A stretch of DNA of 64,000 bases, taken from the NCBI GenBank assembly GCA_023212645.1, contig JALBYC010000039.1, positions 1 to 64,000 on the forward strand, given 5' to 3'. The stretch is from Farysia itapuensis. Its lineage: Eukaryota > Basidiomycota > Ustilaginomycetes > Ustilaginales > Ustilaginaceae. The translations under genes were made by a program, and so were the position numbers. Position 1 is the stretch's first letter. Each line of letters starts with the position of its first letter. Positions 28,555 to 38,112 of the stretch are shown in pieces. A model generated the notes under the pieces. The model saw only the letters and a list, made by a program, of their open reading frames with translations, made no database searches and had not been told where the DNA came from.

Positions 28555-28725
28555 CGCCTCACGTCTGCGTACGCTCAAACTGACAAACACTCACAGACTG
28601 GATGAGTATGAACTATGAACCATCAAGAGGCATTTGGCAGATTCCGAGCTCTTCTACACACTTGCAGGACCTGATGTCAAGACTGAGTCGTACTCTTTCC
28701 CATTGTCGTAGTGTCACTACGTGTA

Positions 28726-28744
28726 TATAGCGTGTTACGTTGCT
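28726..28744 (+). promoter_or_regulatory. Upstream promoter element of 5S copy 2
   Basis: TATAGCGTGTTACGTTGCT begins 28 bases before the 5S start, at the same spacing as the element of copy 1 and with only two differences. Conservation outside the transcribed gene at fixed spacing argues for function. Confidence 0.75.
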
Positions 28745-28753
28745 GGGTATAGT

Positions 28754-28871
28754 ATCTGCCACCACAGGGCCGTGAAAGCACCGCATCCCGTCCGATCTGC
28801 GAAGTTAACCACGGCACCGAAGCGTCAGTACTGCGGTGGGGGACCACGCGGGAATCCGCTTTGTGGCAGTT
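28754..28871 (+). rRNA. 5S ribosomal RNA, copy 2
   Basis: 118 bases, 118/118 identical to copy 1 at 26198-26315 but on the other strand, 2.4 kb away. It has the same helix I ends and internal control region. It lies in the 908-base region between the divergent SUB2 and arginase genes. Both copies point away from SUB2. Confidence 0.96.
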
Positions 28872-28885
28872 CTTTTGCCTTTTTT
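28872..28885 (+). terminator. Pol III terminator of 5S copy 2
   Basis: TTTT at 28873-28876 follows the 5S end and a second run of six T is at 28880-28885, the same two-step arrangement as copy 1. Confidence 0.8.
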
Positions 28886-29150
28886 CTCTAGACGTTTTCC
28901 GCTTTGCTCGCGTTTCCTGCCTGGCCTGTTCGGTCTCGAACATGAGACGGCTTCGCTCCCTGACTTGACGGCAGGTTAAAGCCTCTGCGTAGCGCGTAGC
29001 TGCTTTAGCTGCTTTTTTTTTTTCAGCATGTTAGAGATGATGTTCCGTTCCGTTTTTTTACTTTTTTTGGTTAAACTTTTGGTGCCGGACTGATTGCCGC
29101 TCGGACCGAATTTGGTGGATGGCCAGACTAGTAGCCGGCTAGCTGCAGAC

Positions 29151-29157
29151 TATATAT
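29151..29157 (+). promoter_or_regulatory. TATA box of the arginase gene
   Basis: TATATAT 49-55 bases upstream of the arginase ATG. The stretch before it (28990-29075) is T-rich. TATA boxes are typical of inducible fungal genes, and arginase is induced by arginine in many fungi; no specific operator is recognised. Confidence 0.6.
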
Positions 29158-29205
29158 GATCAGAGATCCGAGCGTACCACGGCAAAGCGTCCACCATTCC
29201 ATACC

Positions 29206-30174
29206 ATGACGATCAGCATTCACGAACGCTTTCTGCGAGAAAAGACGGTAGCAATTGTAGGCTGCCCTTTCTCGGGTGGCCAGCGCAGGCAAGGTGTCGA
29301 TACTGGTCCGATCTCGCTTGTAAAGGCAGGTATCTGTACTCAGCTAGAGGAGCTGGGCTGGAAGGTCGACTTCTCAGGACATCAGTCCTTTGAACACATC
29401 AATGCCGGAATTGACGCCGACACAGACATTGGTGGAATGAAGCTGCCGAGAACGGTCTCGACGGTGAGCAAGGAAGTAGCCCAAGCAGTCGAGACGCACG
29501 CACGAGCTGGCAAGTTGCCATTGACACTAGGCGGCGATCACAGTCTGGCTCTGGGCACTGTCACCGGATCGCTCCGTGCTCACCCTGACGCTGCTCTCAT
29601 CTGGATCGACGCGCATGCCGACATCAACACACCCCAAACAACACCATCTGGCAACTTGCACGGCTGCCCAGTCTCGTTCTTGCTAGGTCTTGAGGGAACA
29701 GACGTCGAGCCCTTCAACAGCTGGGTTTCCCGCAAGCCGTTGCTCGACTCTCAAAGCCTGGTCTACATTGGTCTGCGCGACATTGACTCTGGCGAACGCA
29801 AGATTCTGAAGGAGCACAACATCAAGGCATTCAGCATGCACCACGTCGACAAGTACGGTATCGGCAAGGTGGTAGAAATGGCCTTGGACCACGTCAATGG
29901 AGCTCAAGGAAAGCGAGACCGTCCGATCCATCTCTCTTTCGACGTTGACGCGCTTGACCCTAGTGTGGCACCAAGCACAGGCACGCCCGTCCGAGGTGGT
30001 TTGACATTCCGCGAAGGCCACTACATCTGTGAAGCGCTGTACGAGACTGGCTGTCTTGTAGCATTGGACCTGATGGAGGTCAACCCCTCTCTGCTGCAAG
30101 AGCGAGAGGCTGAGCAGACGATTGCTGTTGGCTGTTCCCTCATACGTGCTGCCATGGGTGAAACACTTCTTTAG
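29206..30174 (+). CDS. CAR1: Arginase
   Basis: 322 residues, single exon, normal arginase length. It hydrolyses arginine to ornithine and urea with a binuclear manganese centre, opening arginine catabolism in the cytosol. All metal ligands are in place: [10 protein letters not shown] (near residue 110), DAHADINTP (near 130), and SFDVDALDP (near 248). The N-terminal [17 protein letters not shown] and the ALDLMEVNP motif are standard. The ATG at 29206 follows a TATA box and gives the expected N-terminus. Downstream is the RING gene on the same strand, 203 bases away. Confidence 0.97.
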   Translation: MTISIHERFLREKTVAIVGCPFSGGQRRQGVDTGPISLVKAGICTQLEELGWKVDFSGHQSFEHINAGIDADTDIGGMKLPRTVSTVSKEVAQAVETHARAGKLPLTLGGDHSLALGTVTGSLRAHPDAALIWIDAHADINTPQTTPSGNLHGCPVSFLLGLEGTDVEPFNSWVSRKPLLDSQSLVYIGLRDIDSGERKILKEHNIKAFSMHHVDKYGIGKVVEMALDHVNGAQGKRDRPIHLSFDVDALDPSVAPSTGTPVRGGLTFREGHYICEALYETGCLVALDLMEVNPSLLQEREAEQTIAVGCSLIRAAMGETLL

Positions 30175-30377
30175 ACACTGTGCAGTATATAGGCCCGCCG
30201 TGGGTGACACCTAATAGAAGAAACACATTTGTGTGCGAAAAGAGTGCGAAACGCCGAAAAGTGTTGGTTGAGTGAGACGCGCAATACACATTGCTGTGAT
30301 TTTAGCAAAGTGCGTGATTGCATTTCAGGTCTTCCGAGCTCAGCCATCTTTGCCAGTCTTGCGTACCACGGTTCATC

Positions 30378-32090
30378 ATGAACTCGAAAACCACACCTGT
30401 CTCCAGGTCTACCAGGAAGAGAGCAGCACCTGTTGACTCTGACGCAGAGACACCCGCCGCTTCCAATCACAAGCACAGTGACGATACCAGATCGAGCTCT
30501 AGCAGACGTGCGGCAAAGACAAGTGCCGATAAGCAGCCTGTCATGAGCTCCTCTACCCGTGCAAAGCGATCCAAGAAAGCCCATAAGCAGACCAACGGTG
30601 ATGCGGATGGTACTGTCCCGTTGATCGAAGATACGCAGGCACAAAGGCAGAATACTGCTGCGCATACAAAGACTCGCGAGCCCGTCGATATGGACCAATC
30701 TGAAGCAGGTCCAAGCTCTCCCCAGTCGATCAGCCCACGAAAGGCAAAAAGTCCGTCGGGAGAAGCAGGAGTCATCGAAACAGACCCGCTGTCTCATCAA
30801 GTCACGGCGAACGGTGACGAACAATTGCACGCGCGTGTCCGCGAACTGGAGGCAGAATTGCAGTCCGCCAAAGATTCCTTGAAGGTTAAGCATAGCCTCA
30901 CAGCATCGCAGCATACCGTCTTTGAAGAGATCCAATCGTCTTGCTCGTGCCAGATCTGTCTGGATCTCGTCTGGCGTCCCTGCGTGCTGGCGCCCTGCGG
31001 ACATACTTTCTGCATACGTTGTCTTCAAAGCTGGTTCACTAAACCCCTCGACAGCGAGGCCGCACCGCCACCCGGATTCTCGGAAGAGGCCCGACAACGC
31101 TATCTCGCCAGTCGCACGCTGAAGCGCAAGAAGATCTGTCCCTCTTGCCGCACCGAGCTGGCTTGTGCGCCCGTCGAGATCTGGCTGGTCAGAGACATCT
31201 TGGAAAAGGTTCAGGGTGCAATCAAGTTGGCTCCTGCTGAACATGCCACTACCACGTCATCGGCTGAAGTATCGCAGAAACAAAAAGGTGACGACTTGCC
31301 CGCTGCGTCCAAGATCTGGAAAGACATCTTCGACTCGTCTGGGCCGCGAAAGGTTATATTTGACGAAGTGGACCGGGTTGCACGTTGCGGGGCATGTGCA
31401 GCTGAAATCGAAGACGGTATCTGCAGCAACCCATCCTGCGCGATCGAATACGACTCGGATGCGTCTGGACTCGCTCGCGGTAGAGACTGGGACTCTGAAG
31501 ACTACTCTAGCGAAGACGACGAGGCTTGGCTCAGCGAGATAGAGAGGGTTATACGAGGTCCATACGAGAGGCCAGACAGCATCGACAGCAATGGAGAAAG
31601 CATTCATGACTACGACGCAAGGCGCAACAACGAGGCCGCTTATCTGGGCATTGAGAATAATCCCTACTTTACAGACGGCGGCGAGGACGTGGACAACCTG
31701 GACGACGACTTTATACCTGGACCACGTCGAGTCTATGCTTCGGCCAACGATCCGATCGAGATCACCGACGGAAGTGGAGACTCTGATGGCTATGATGACG
31801 ACTCAAGCGTCGAGATTCGCTCAGCACCGGGCGGCAGACGTCGTCTCCAACGTGCTGCCTTCATAGACGACGAAGCCGAGGACGATGAAGAGGATGAAGA
31901 GGAAGATGATGATTTCCTCGACGATGATGATGAAGACGAGGATTTGAGCGAACTGGATGACGAAGACGATGTGGACGTAGACACGCGACCGTCATCGGCA
32001 TCTGCTGCGCAAAAAGCTGGCGAAAGCACCGATACTGCCCGTTCAAGAGCACGAAGAATCATTCAAGACAGTGACGATGACGAGTCTTAA
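30378..32090 (+). CDS. RING-finger protein with acidic C-terminus
   Basis: 570 residues from the ATG at 30378; an earlier in-frame TTG is not a likely start. The N-terminus is basic and Ser-rich with a short predicted coiled coil (ARVRELEAELQSAKDSL, near residues 154-172). A C3HC4 RING follows near residues 193-265: CQICLDLVWRPCVLAPCGHT, FCIRC, then an unusually long loop of about 45 residues before CPSC. A second cysteine cluster, CGAC...CSNPSC near residues 338-355, looks like a small zinc ribbon. The last 200 residues are very acidic (runs of Asp/Glu), ending with RRIIQDSDDDES. RING plus a later cysteine cluster recalls CHFR-like ligases but I see no FHA domain. An E3 ligase role is inferred from the RING; the target is unknown. 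Confidence 0.82.
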   Translation: MNSKTTPVSRSTRKRAAPVDSDAETPAASNHKHSDDTRSSSSRRAAKTSADKQPVMSSSTRAKRSKKAHKQTNGDADGTVPLIEDTQAQRQNTAAHTKTREPVDMDQSEAGPSSPQSISPRKAKSPSGEAGVIETDPLSHQVTANGDEQLHARVRELEAELQSAKDSLKVKHSLTASQHTVFEEIQSSCSCQICLDLVWRPCVLAPCGHTFCIRCLQSWFTKPLDSEAAPPPGFSEEARQRYLASRTLKRKKICPSCRTELACAPVEIWLVRDILEKVQGAIKLAPAEHATTTSSAEVSQKQKGDDLPAASKIWKDIFDSSGPRKVIFDEVDRVARCGACAAEIEDGICSNPSCAIEYDSDASGLARGRDWDSEDYSSEDDEAWLSEIERVIRGPYERPDSIDSNGESIHDYDARRNNEAAYLGIENNPYFTDGGEDVDNLDDDFIPGPRRVYASANDPIEITDGSGDSDGYDDDSSVEIRSAPGGRRRLQRAAFIDDEAEDDEEDEEEDDDFLDDDDEDEDLSELDDEDDVDVDTRPSSASAAQKAGESTDTARSRARRIIQDSDDDES

Positions 32091-32177
32091 GTTCTTTTGG
32101 CTTCACGCACTAGTCGTTGATATCATTTCAAGAAAAAACCCGATTCTGGTATATGAACGTGGAAGAGCGGCGGTGTG

Positions 32178-33848
32178 TTATGAGCGTCTCTTTCGTGCAA
32201 TGGGTGTGTGTGTAGTTGCGTTATCTTGTTCGTATCTGTGACCTGTCGAGATGCTTGAGCTGGAAGCTGTGCTGGGATTGGAGCGGCCGTAGTCGACGAG
32301 AGCGGGGTCTTTGGAGCGCGAGATGAGGGATGGGCTTGGAATGGGAGCTGCTGCGCCCGGTGTGGAGACCGGAGTGCTCCAGCCATGTCGGGCTGTGGCA
32401 CCGATGGGGTAGCTCAATTTGGCGCTTGATCCACCGGCTGTACGGTAGGCTGCAGGAGATGCCAGGGGTGATTCTGATGGGGTGGACCCGCGTCTTGCCG
32501 ACGGCGCTGACGCCGGCGGGAATGCAAAGTAGTTGTTCTGGTTCTGCATTGCCGCGGTAGGTGAGAGCAGTGGGTCTTGGTATGGCGAGCGTGTAGATGT
32601 GTGCTCCGTGTGCGCCTCGTGCTCGCTCGGCGGCGTAGGGTCGTTCGAAGAGGGCTCACCACTCATAGCCCATGCCTGATGGAACGAAGAGTTTGAATCG
32701 TGTTCGTGACGGGGAGCAAAGTTGCGATCCAGGTCTTCTTGCTCCTGCTTGACACGACCATGCGACGGACGATCGCGATGCTTGCCCGCGCTGGTGCTGT
32801 CTCTGCGCCGACGATGACGACTAGACGATGATCGTCGCATCCCTTTACCCTTGCGGTCAATCGGCTCCGTCTTGAGAGAGTCATATCGCGTCTGTGAGCG
32901 ATCCACAAAGATAAAGGAGGTAATGTACAGCACAGCTGCGGCCAATAGGCCCATTGTGATGCCAATCACGCTCGCAGCACCTAGGAACAGGTAGAGCGGG
33001 TAAAACTCCGTAACGGCCGCCGTCAGCAGTCGCATCGGAGCTTGCACAAAGAGGTACATCAGCCCATTGAAGAGGTACACCAGCGGCGCGAGACCAAACG
33101 CGACCGGTCGAAGGACGTGTGACAAGCTCCATCGCGAACTAAAGTAGACTTTGGACGATGCATACGCCAGTGCGCGGTACAGGTACCGGAAGGGGATCGA
33201 GAGAAAGTGAAGCAGGTAGCGGGATGCGGTCAGCATGTGGATGAACCAGCCCAACGACCATTCGTGTTGCGCTTCCTCGTTGTCGCTTTCGTGTTCTCGA
33301 GCCTTTCGAGCCTGTTGTTGAAGGCGTTGTTGATGCTTTTGCTTGTCCTTGGCTTGCTGCTGAACCGAGGGCTTTGCAGTCGAGGTAGGGATCAGTTTCC
33401 GGGTGGCAGGCAGGTCGCGGACAGTGCCAATGGGAACAACAGCCTCTTCTTCAGGCGTCGCTTTGTGGGCTGCTGGGTTTGATCGAAGCAGGTAGTCTTC
33501 GTGCTTGAAGTCAAACACGTCCGGCTGGCCGTGGTCGCGTTGCTTGACTGCAAGCGATTGCGACGACCGATACGCGTTGTCAACCTTGCCGTCTACCGAG
33601 CCATACAGCTGCGATCGAACGAAAGGTACGATCACAGCCAGCAGAAGCCCAAACAGCGCGAGTTGAAGCAGCTTCATGAGGGATCCTTGCGTCTTGGATG
33701 TCAGACCGCGCTGTTGTCGTCCCTTTCGATAGGGCGAACTGGAAGAAGGTGCGCGTCCTTCGGAAGCCAACTTCCGCAACTGTGCAGGTGATGCTATCGA
33801 TGAAGAGGAAGAAGGTGTCGATTCAGCAGAGGAAGTACGAGACCGCAT
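32178..33848 (-). CDS. Multi-helix membrane protein, unknown
   Basis: 556 residues, single exon, ATG at 33846-33848. After about 55 Ser/Arg-rich residues comes a first hydrophobic segment (LLQLALFGLLLAVIVPFV, about residues 60-78). A Gln/Lys-rich, probably coiled stretch lies near residues 155-190. Then a hydrophobic domain of three to four segments spans about residues 200-325, including YLFLGAASVIGITMGLLAAA. The remaining ~230 residues are hydrophilic, with Arg/Ser clusters and Pro. I do not recognise it. An ER or nuclear-membrane location is possible because of the basic tails, but this is speculation. It converges with the RING gene and diverges from the FCP1-like gene. Confidence 0.75.
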   Translation of the reverse strand: MRSRTSSAESTPSSSSSIASPAQLRKLASEGRAPSSSSPYRKGRQQRGLTSKTQGSLMKLLQLALFGLLLAVIVPFVRSQLYGSVDGKVDNAYRSSQSLAVKQRDHGQPDVFDFKHEDYLLRSNPAAHKATPEEEAVVPIGTVRDLPATRKLIPTSTAKPSVQQQAKDKQKHQQRLQQQARKAREHESDNEEAQHEWSLGWFIHMLTASRYLLHFLSIPFRYLYRALAYASSKVYFSSRWSLSHVLRPVAFGLAPLVYLFNGLMYLFVQAPMRLLTAAVTEFYPLYLFLGAASVIGITMGLLAAAVLYITSFIFVDRSQTRYDSLKTEPIDRKGKGMRRSSSSRHRRRRDSTSAGKHRDRPSHGRVKQEQEDLDRNFAPRHEHDSNSSFHQAWAMSGEPSSNDPTPPSEHEAHTEHTSTRSPYQDPLLSPTAAMQNQNNYFAFPPASAPSARRGSTPSESPLASPAAYRTAGGSSAKLSYPIGATARHGWSTPVSTPGAAAPIPSPSLISRSKDPALVDYGRSNPSTASSSSISTGHRYEQDNATTHTPIARKRRS

Positions 33849-34225
33849 GGCTCGGATGACCGTACTGATTGTCCCTCCAAGAGACCCTTGTCTACTATCG
33901 ACACCCAGCTCAAAGGCCTGCCAATGGGTGTGAAAGTCGGATAAAGCTCTTTTCTATTTTTACTCGCAGACCACACTGTATGCTTCTCTTTTCGACGCTG
34001 ATCATTCCGTATGCTGAGCTGAACTAAGCGTCGCACTGAGCTTGGGTCGATCTGAAGATGTGTTTCTGCCGTTGCTATCAGAGTGCTAGTGAGGCTGTTG
34101 CATACATGTGTCCTACCGCCAAGTTTTGGGCATAAACGTCAAAACCTTTTTTTTTATCTTTGCTATTTTTCGCGGCTAGAACTCGCTTTCTTCCACTTCA
34201 TCCATCTCTTTGCGACGAGCAGTGA
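33849..34225. promoter_or_regulatory. Divergent intergenic region
   Basis: 377 bases between two start codons, with a T-rich run near 34147-34170. No gene, RNA or clear site is visible. Confidence 0.5.
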
Positions 34226-36262
34226 ATGAGAGTATGCGGCAAGCTGCGTCTGCCATTGCAAGCTTACTCTCGTGCTTGCGTCTTCAAGCAGCGCTATAGC
34301 TGTACGATCGTCGCACGACCTGCTGCAAGAATGAGCAATTTACGACACAAACAGCCGAGGAATGGCGAACGCTCTCAGCACCAGCATTATTCGAATCGTT
34401 CCCATCACCCATCACATCATCAGCATGACCATCGCGGCTCGCAATGGGAGTCGCAGAATCAGAATTATACCGGCTATGGCTATGGACAGTCACGGTATGA
34501 GCCACAACAGGAATGGTCTCGCCAGTATGCTTATAACCATCATCAGGGCTACGCTAGTTCGGGATACGATCAGCGCTATACGAACTCTCACTACAACGAC
34601 CGTGCGCCCGAGAACTACTACGGAAATCAATGGGAAGAATCATCTGGCCCTCCATCGTCGCAATATGATGGCTTCGGCCAGACGTGGCAGTATCAACATG
34701 AGATGAACACTGGTGCTCCTTCCCACAACGGTGCCTATCCTACGAATCAATACAGCCACAGAGGCTGGCAGCATAGTCAGAACAATGTATTCAATGGTCA
34801 AACAGGTACCCAAGGATCACGGCACAGCACGTTCGCGCATACCTCAAGGAACGGGGAGCCGTCTGCCGGTTCTCGAGGCTACAAACGATCCTTTCACTCT
34901 CACGCTAAACGCAATGAGCAAGCGGGTCTGGACACGGAAAAAAAGCCTGCATTTCGCACTCTACTTCCATCCGCAACGCGTGCTGCTCCTCGAGACTCTT
35001 ACCTGCAGCAGGCTGCCACGAAACCGTCTCTGCTGACGCAAGAAGAGGCTTCCAGCAGGAAGCTGCTGGTCGTATTGGATCTTAATGGTACTTTGGTGTT
35101 TCGGGCAAAGGGAGGCGGAGGTCGCGCTGTCGACTCGCAAAGACCATGTCCAAGGCCATATCTTTCCTCTTTCCTCCAGTACTGCTTGGGAACAGACACG
35201 ACAGCCACATCCGATCAGCTCATACCTGGATGGCAAAAGCCGCACGGTACGCAATTCTGGCAAACACATGACCAAGGGAATGTTTCCGAGCCTGTGACGA
35301 AAGGTCAAGCAGAAGTCGTAGTATGGTCTTCGGCCAGGCCGAAGAATGTGGACAGCATGGTCCTTGCTTCGTTTGATCAAACGCTTCGGGCCAAGATCCT
35401 GCGCGTCTGGGCAAGAGACACTTTGGTTGCCAATCGATTCTACTACGGCAAAGCCGAAAGTATCAAAGATCTGGAAATCATCTGGTCCGAGCTGAATGCT
35501 TGGAAGAACGGCAAAGGCAGCTCAGACCGCTTACTGGCAGACTCTCGAGACCGCCAGGATCTTGTACGACCAGATGACGATCAAGAAGGCACCGTCTCGG
35601 CAGCTTTGGAGTCTGCATTACGCGCAGCTGAGCTAGGGCCGTGGGGACCTCACAACACGGTGCTGGTCGACGACAGCCCGCTCAAGGCACGATTACAGCC
35701 CTACAACCAGCTCACCATTCCTGAATTTGGCAAAGATGCTGCTACCCTTATGAAGCGCTACATTCAGCAACAGGGAGAGCACACGCTTTCAGTAAAAATC
35801 AGCGAGTCAGACGATGACAAGTCTGAAGTTTCACCCGGTGATGAGGGCATTGACACCCTTGTGGAGCCTGAGGCGCCTACAAAGTCCAAGAAGAAACCCG
35901 TCACGGAAGCGAGGCTGGACAATGTCCTTCTCCAGACCATTGGCGTGCTCGAGACTTTACGGTACCAACGTAACGTGAGCTCCTTTATCTACGCCGGTGG
36001 CATTCAAGGATATGGCCAAGAGAGGGTCAAGTCGAGCGACGAGGAGCTTCAAAAACGCATACAGCAGGGGAAGACGCCAGAATACTGGGCGCACATGGGA
36101 CGCGAAGCATGCCAAAAGATGGGTATTGAGGTAAAGCCATGGATGCCTGGCCTTCGCACCGATGTTGTGGACATCCAGGACCACATTGAGAAGCCAGCCT
36201 TGCCGAGCGACGCTCTGGCTTTTGAGTCTCTGCAGGTTGATTCGCCTCAACAGAGTTCTTGA
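34226..36262 (+). CDS. FCP1/NLI-type HAD phosphatase-fold protein
   Basis: 678 residues from the ATG at 34226. The first 35 residues are basic, hydrophobic and free of acidic residues, like a mitochondrial presequence; starting instead at the internal ATG at 34331 (MSNLRHKQPRN) would remove it. A long Tyr/Gln/Asn/His-rich low-complexity region follows to about residue 215. The HAD domain begins near residue 280: motif I DLNGTLV near residue 286, motif II VVVWSSARP, motif III YYGKAESIKDL, motif IV VLVDDSP. Motif I keeps the first Asp (nucleophile in this superfamily) but has Asn where FCP1/SCP enzymes have the second, acid-base Asp, so activity may be altered or lost. The target is unknown. 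GID9 follows 212 bases downstream on the same strand. Confidence 0.82.
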   Translation: MRVCGKLRLPLQAYSRACVFKQRYSCTIVARPAARMSNLRHKQPRNGERSQHQHYSNRSHHPSHHQHDHRGSQWESQNQNYTGYGYGQSRYEPQQEWSRQYAYNHHQGYASSGYDQRYTNSHYNDRAPENYYGNQWEESSGPPSSQYDGFGQTWQYQHEMNTGAPSHNGAYPTNQYSHRGWQHSQNNVFNGQTGTQGSRHSTFAHTSRNGEPSAGSRGYKRSFHSHAKRNEQAGLDTEKKPAFRTLLPSATRAAPRDSYLQQAATKPSLLTQEEASSRKLLVVLDLNGTLVFRAKGGGGRAVDSQRPCPRPYLSSFLQYCLGTDTTATSDQLIPGWQKPHGTQFWQTHDQGNVSEPVTKGQAEVVVWSSARPKNVDSMVLASFDQTLRAKILRVWARDTLVANRFYYGKAESIKDLEIIWSELNAWKNGKGSSDRLLADSRDRQDLVRPDDDQEGTVSAALESALRAAELGPWGPHNTVLVDDSPLKARLQPYNQLTIPEFGKDAATLMKRYIQQQGEHTLSVKISESDDDKSEVSPGDEGIDTLVEPEAPTKSKKKPVTEARLDNVLLQTIGVLETLRYQRNVSSFIYAGGIQGYGQERVKSSDEELQKRIQQGKTPEYWAHMGREACQKMGIEVKPWMPGLRTDVVDIQDHIEKPALPSDALAFESLQVDSPQQSS

Positions 36263-36474
36263 CTACTACGTTTCGCCGTACATTAGCGCGTTAGTCCTCA
36301 ATTTGCAATGTGGATCGGGCGATTTGCTCGATTCACGATTCTCCACACGACCCTGCATGTGATTTGACTTGATGGATATCATGGCTTGACTGAACGCCGT
36401 GCATGGCTGCGCATTCTTTTCCTCTCCGCCACATCCGCTTGACAGACTGAGAGATCATAGCAGCGACTGCAATC

Positions 36475-38112
36475 ATGACAGACGCTATGGTGGTTGATCC
36501 GCCGGGAGACTTCTCAACATCTGGGCTCGGATCCAGCTCCAACCGTCCCAATCTAGACGGCATCTTGTTGCTGGAAGCACCCTTCGCCAAAGTGCCATTT
36601 GACGAACTTCGTCGGCAACAAAAGACTCAGCAACGGCTGATAGAGCGTGAGTTGCTCTTCTGCAGCACGGCGTGGAACGACCTTGCCAAATCGCCAGCGT
36701 CTTCTTCCGCCGAAGGAGCTCGACAAGAACTCGCCAAATCACTCGAAGCAGCGCTAGGACGACTTCGTGGACTCAAGCGCAAGCTGACGCCCTTGGGAGA
36801 ACAAGCGAAAGCAAGTCTACGAATGGCACAGAGCAGGACGGACCATCTTCAGGCCCTGCAAAACATCGAAGACTCAGACAGTCCCGACTTCTCCGAATGG
36901 AGCAAGACCCGTCTCGACCGCATGCTTGTCGACTATATGCTCCGTCGTGGCTACCGAGGTGCGGCCAGTGACCTGGCCACTCGCCGTAAAATTCAGGACT
37001 TGGTCGATATACAACTCTTTGAAGAGATTGCCAAAGTCGAAGACTCGCTCTATCCGCCAACATGGAAACCAAGGAGCGAGTCTACACCAAAACCGAGCTG
37101 CGCACTCGCTTTGGCGTGGTGTTCTGAGAACAAAGCTATGCTACGCAAGATCAAGATGCCCCTGGAATTCAACTTGCGTCTACAGGAGTTCATCGAGTTG
37201 ACCCGGGTTCGTTCGCCAGAGAGCATTCGCGACGCAATTTCGTACGCTCGACGCCATCTTCTGCCGCTCGTGACTGCTACAAGCCCGGCTGCCCCCGCTG
37301 TGAACAAAGGAACTGCCACACCAGGATCTGGCGAAAAAGACAAAGAAGCGGACTTTGAGCGCTTAGCAGCTGAAGCGGTGCGCAGAGAAGTCAACCGCGC
37401 CATGGGCCTACTCGCCTGCGGTCCTTCGCTTTGGGCATACCGTGATCTGTACAGCGAGGACCGGTGGAGTATGCTCAGAGATTCGTTCCGAGCGTGTGCG
37501 CTTCAAATCCACAGCCTACCAGCTCAGCCGATATTGCACATTGCTCTCAGCGCTGGCCTCAGCTCGCTCAAGCTGCCTGCATGCTACGTGCAAAAGCCGG
37601 AGCATCTCGGCGGCAAGACTGAGGGAGACCAGATCAACGAGCGTATGGAGCAGAGCGAAGGACAAGTATCGCACGTCTCGGTCTCCAGTGTTTTCCCACC
37701 TGCCCTTGGTACCTCTGCTGAGGCCACGGCGGACGTCAGCAACAGTGCCACCCTTGAACTGAGCAATTCTGGCCCCTCTGGCCCCTCGTCGAGTCCACTT
37801 CACAATCACGATGTCGATCCTCGTGGCGAACCTGGCAACATAGATTGTCCCATTTGCGACGATCAGGGTCTGGGTAAGCTGGCCAGCGAAGTTCCATGGT
37901 CACACCACCAGAATTCAACCCTCGTCTGTTCGTACAGTGGCAAAATCATGGACGACTACAACCCGCCCATGGCTCTACCCAACGGTCGCGTCTACGCTCA
38001 AAACACCCTCCTCGAATTGGCAAATCAGAGTCCCGACAAACAGAGCATTCAATGTCCACGCACCGGCGACGTCTTCGCAGCCAAAGAAGTCCGGAAAATC
38101 TTTATCTCATAG
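36475..38112 (+). CDS. FYV10: FYV10/GID9 (MAEA) subunit of the GID ubiquitin ligase
   Basis: 545 residues, single exon. Domain order is LisH (LDRMLVDYMLRRGYRGAASD, from about residue 147), CTLH, CRA (interrupted by low-complexity inserts around residues 275-300 and 385-450), then a degenerate RING of the GID type at about residues 458-545 with CPICDDQ, SYSGKIMDDYNPPMALPNG and CPRTGDVF. This is the MAEA/Fyv10 architecture. In yeast the GID complex degrades gluconeogenic enzymes when glucose returns; Gid9 and Gid2 form its RING pair. The N-terminal helix bundle before LisH is also typical. The start ATG at 36475 gives the expected N-terminus. It is tail to tail with RRP9. Confidence 0.93.
   Translation: MTDAMVVDPPGDFSTSGLGSSSNRPNLDGILLLEAPFAKVPFDELRRQQKTQQRLIERELLFCSTAWNDLAKSPASSSAEGARQELAKSLEAALGRLRGLKRKLTPLGEQAKASLRMAQSRTDHLQALQNIEDSDSPDFSEWSKTRLDRMLVDYMLRRGYRGAASDLATRRKIQDLVDIQLFEEIAKVEDSLYPPTWKPRSESTPKPSCALALAWCSENKAMLRKIKMPLEFNLRLQEFIELTRVRSPESIRDAISYARRHLLPLVTATSPAAPAVNKGTATPGSGEKDKEADFERLAAEAVRREVNRAMGLLACGPSLWAYRDLYSEDRWSMLRDSFRACALQIHSLPAQPILHIALSAGLSSLKLPACYVQKPEHLGGKTEGDQINERMEQSEGQVSHVSVSSVFPPALGTSAEATADVSNSATLELSNSGPSGPSSSPLHNHDVDPRGEPGNIDCPICDDQGLGKLASEVPWSHHQNSTLVCSYSGKIMDDYNPPMALPNGRVYAQNTLLELANQSPDKQSIQCPRTGDVFAAKEVRKIFIS

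Larger units (their letters stand above)
28298..28753. promoter_or_regulatory. SUB2 upstream region
   Basis: This region runs from the SUB2 start codon to 5S copy 2. It carries the CACGACT repeats at 28530-28554 and the 5S upstream element at 28726-28744. Open frames here look like chance. The SUB2 promoter must lie here by position. Confidence 0.5.
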
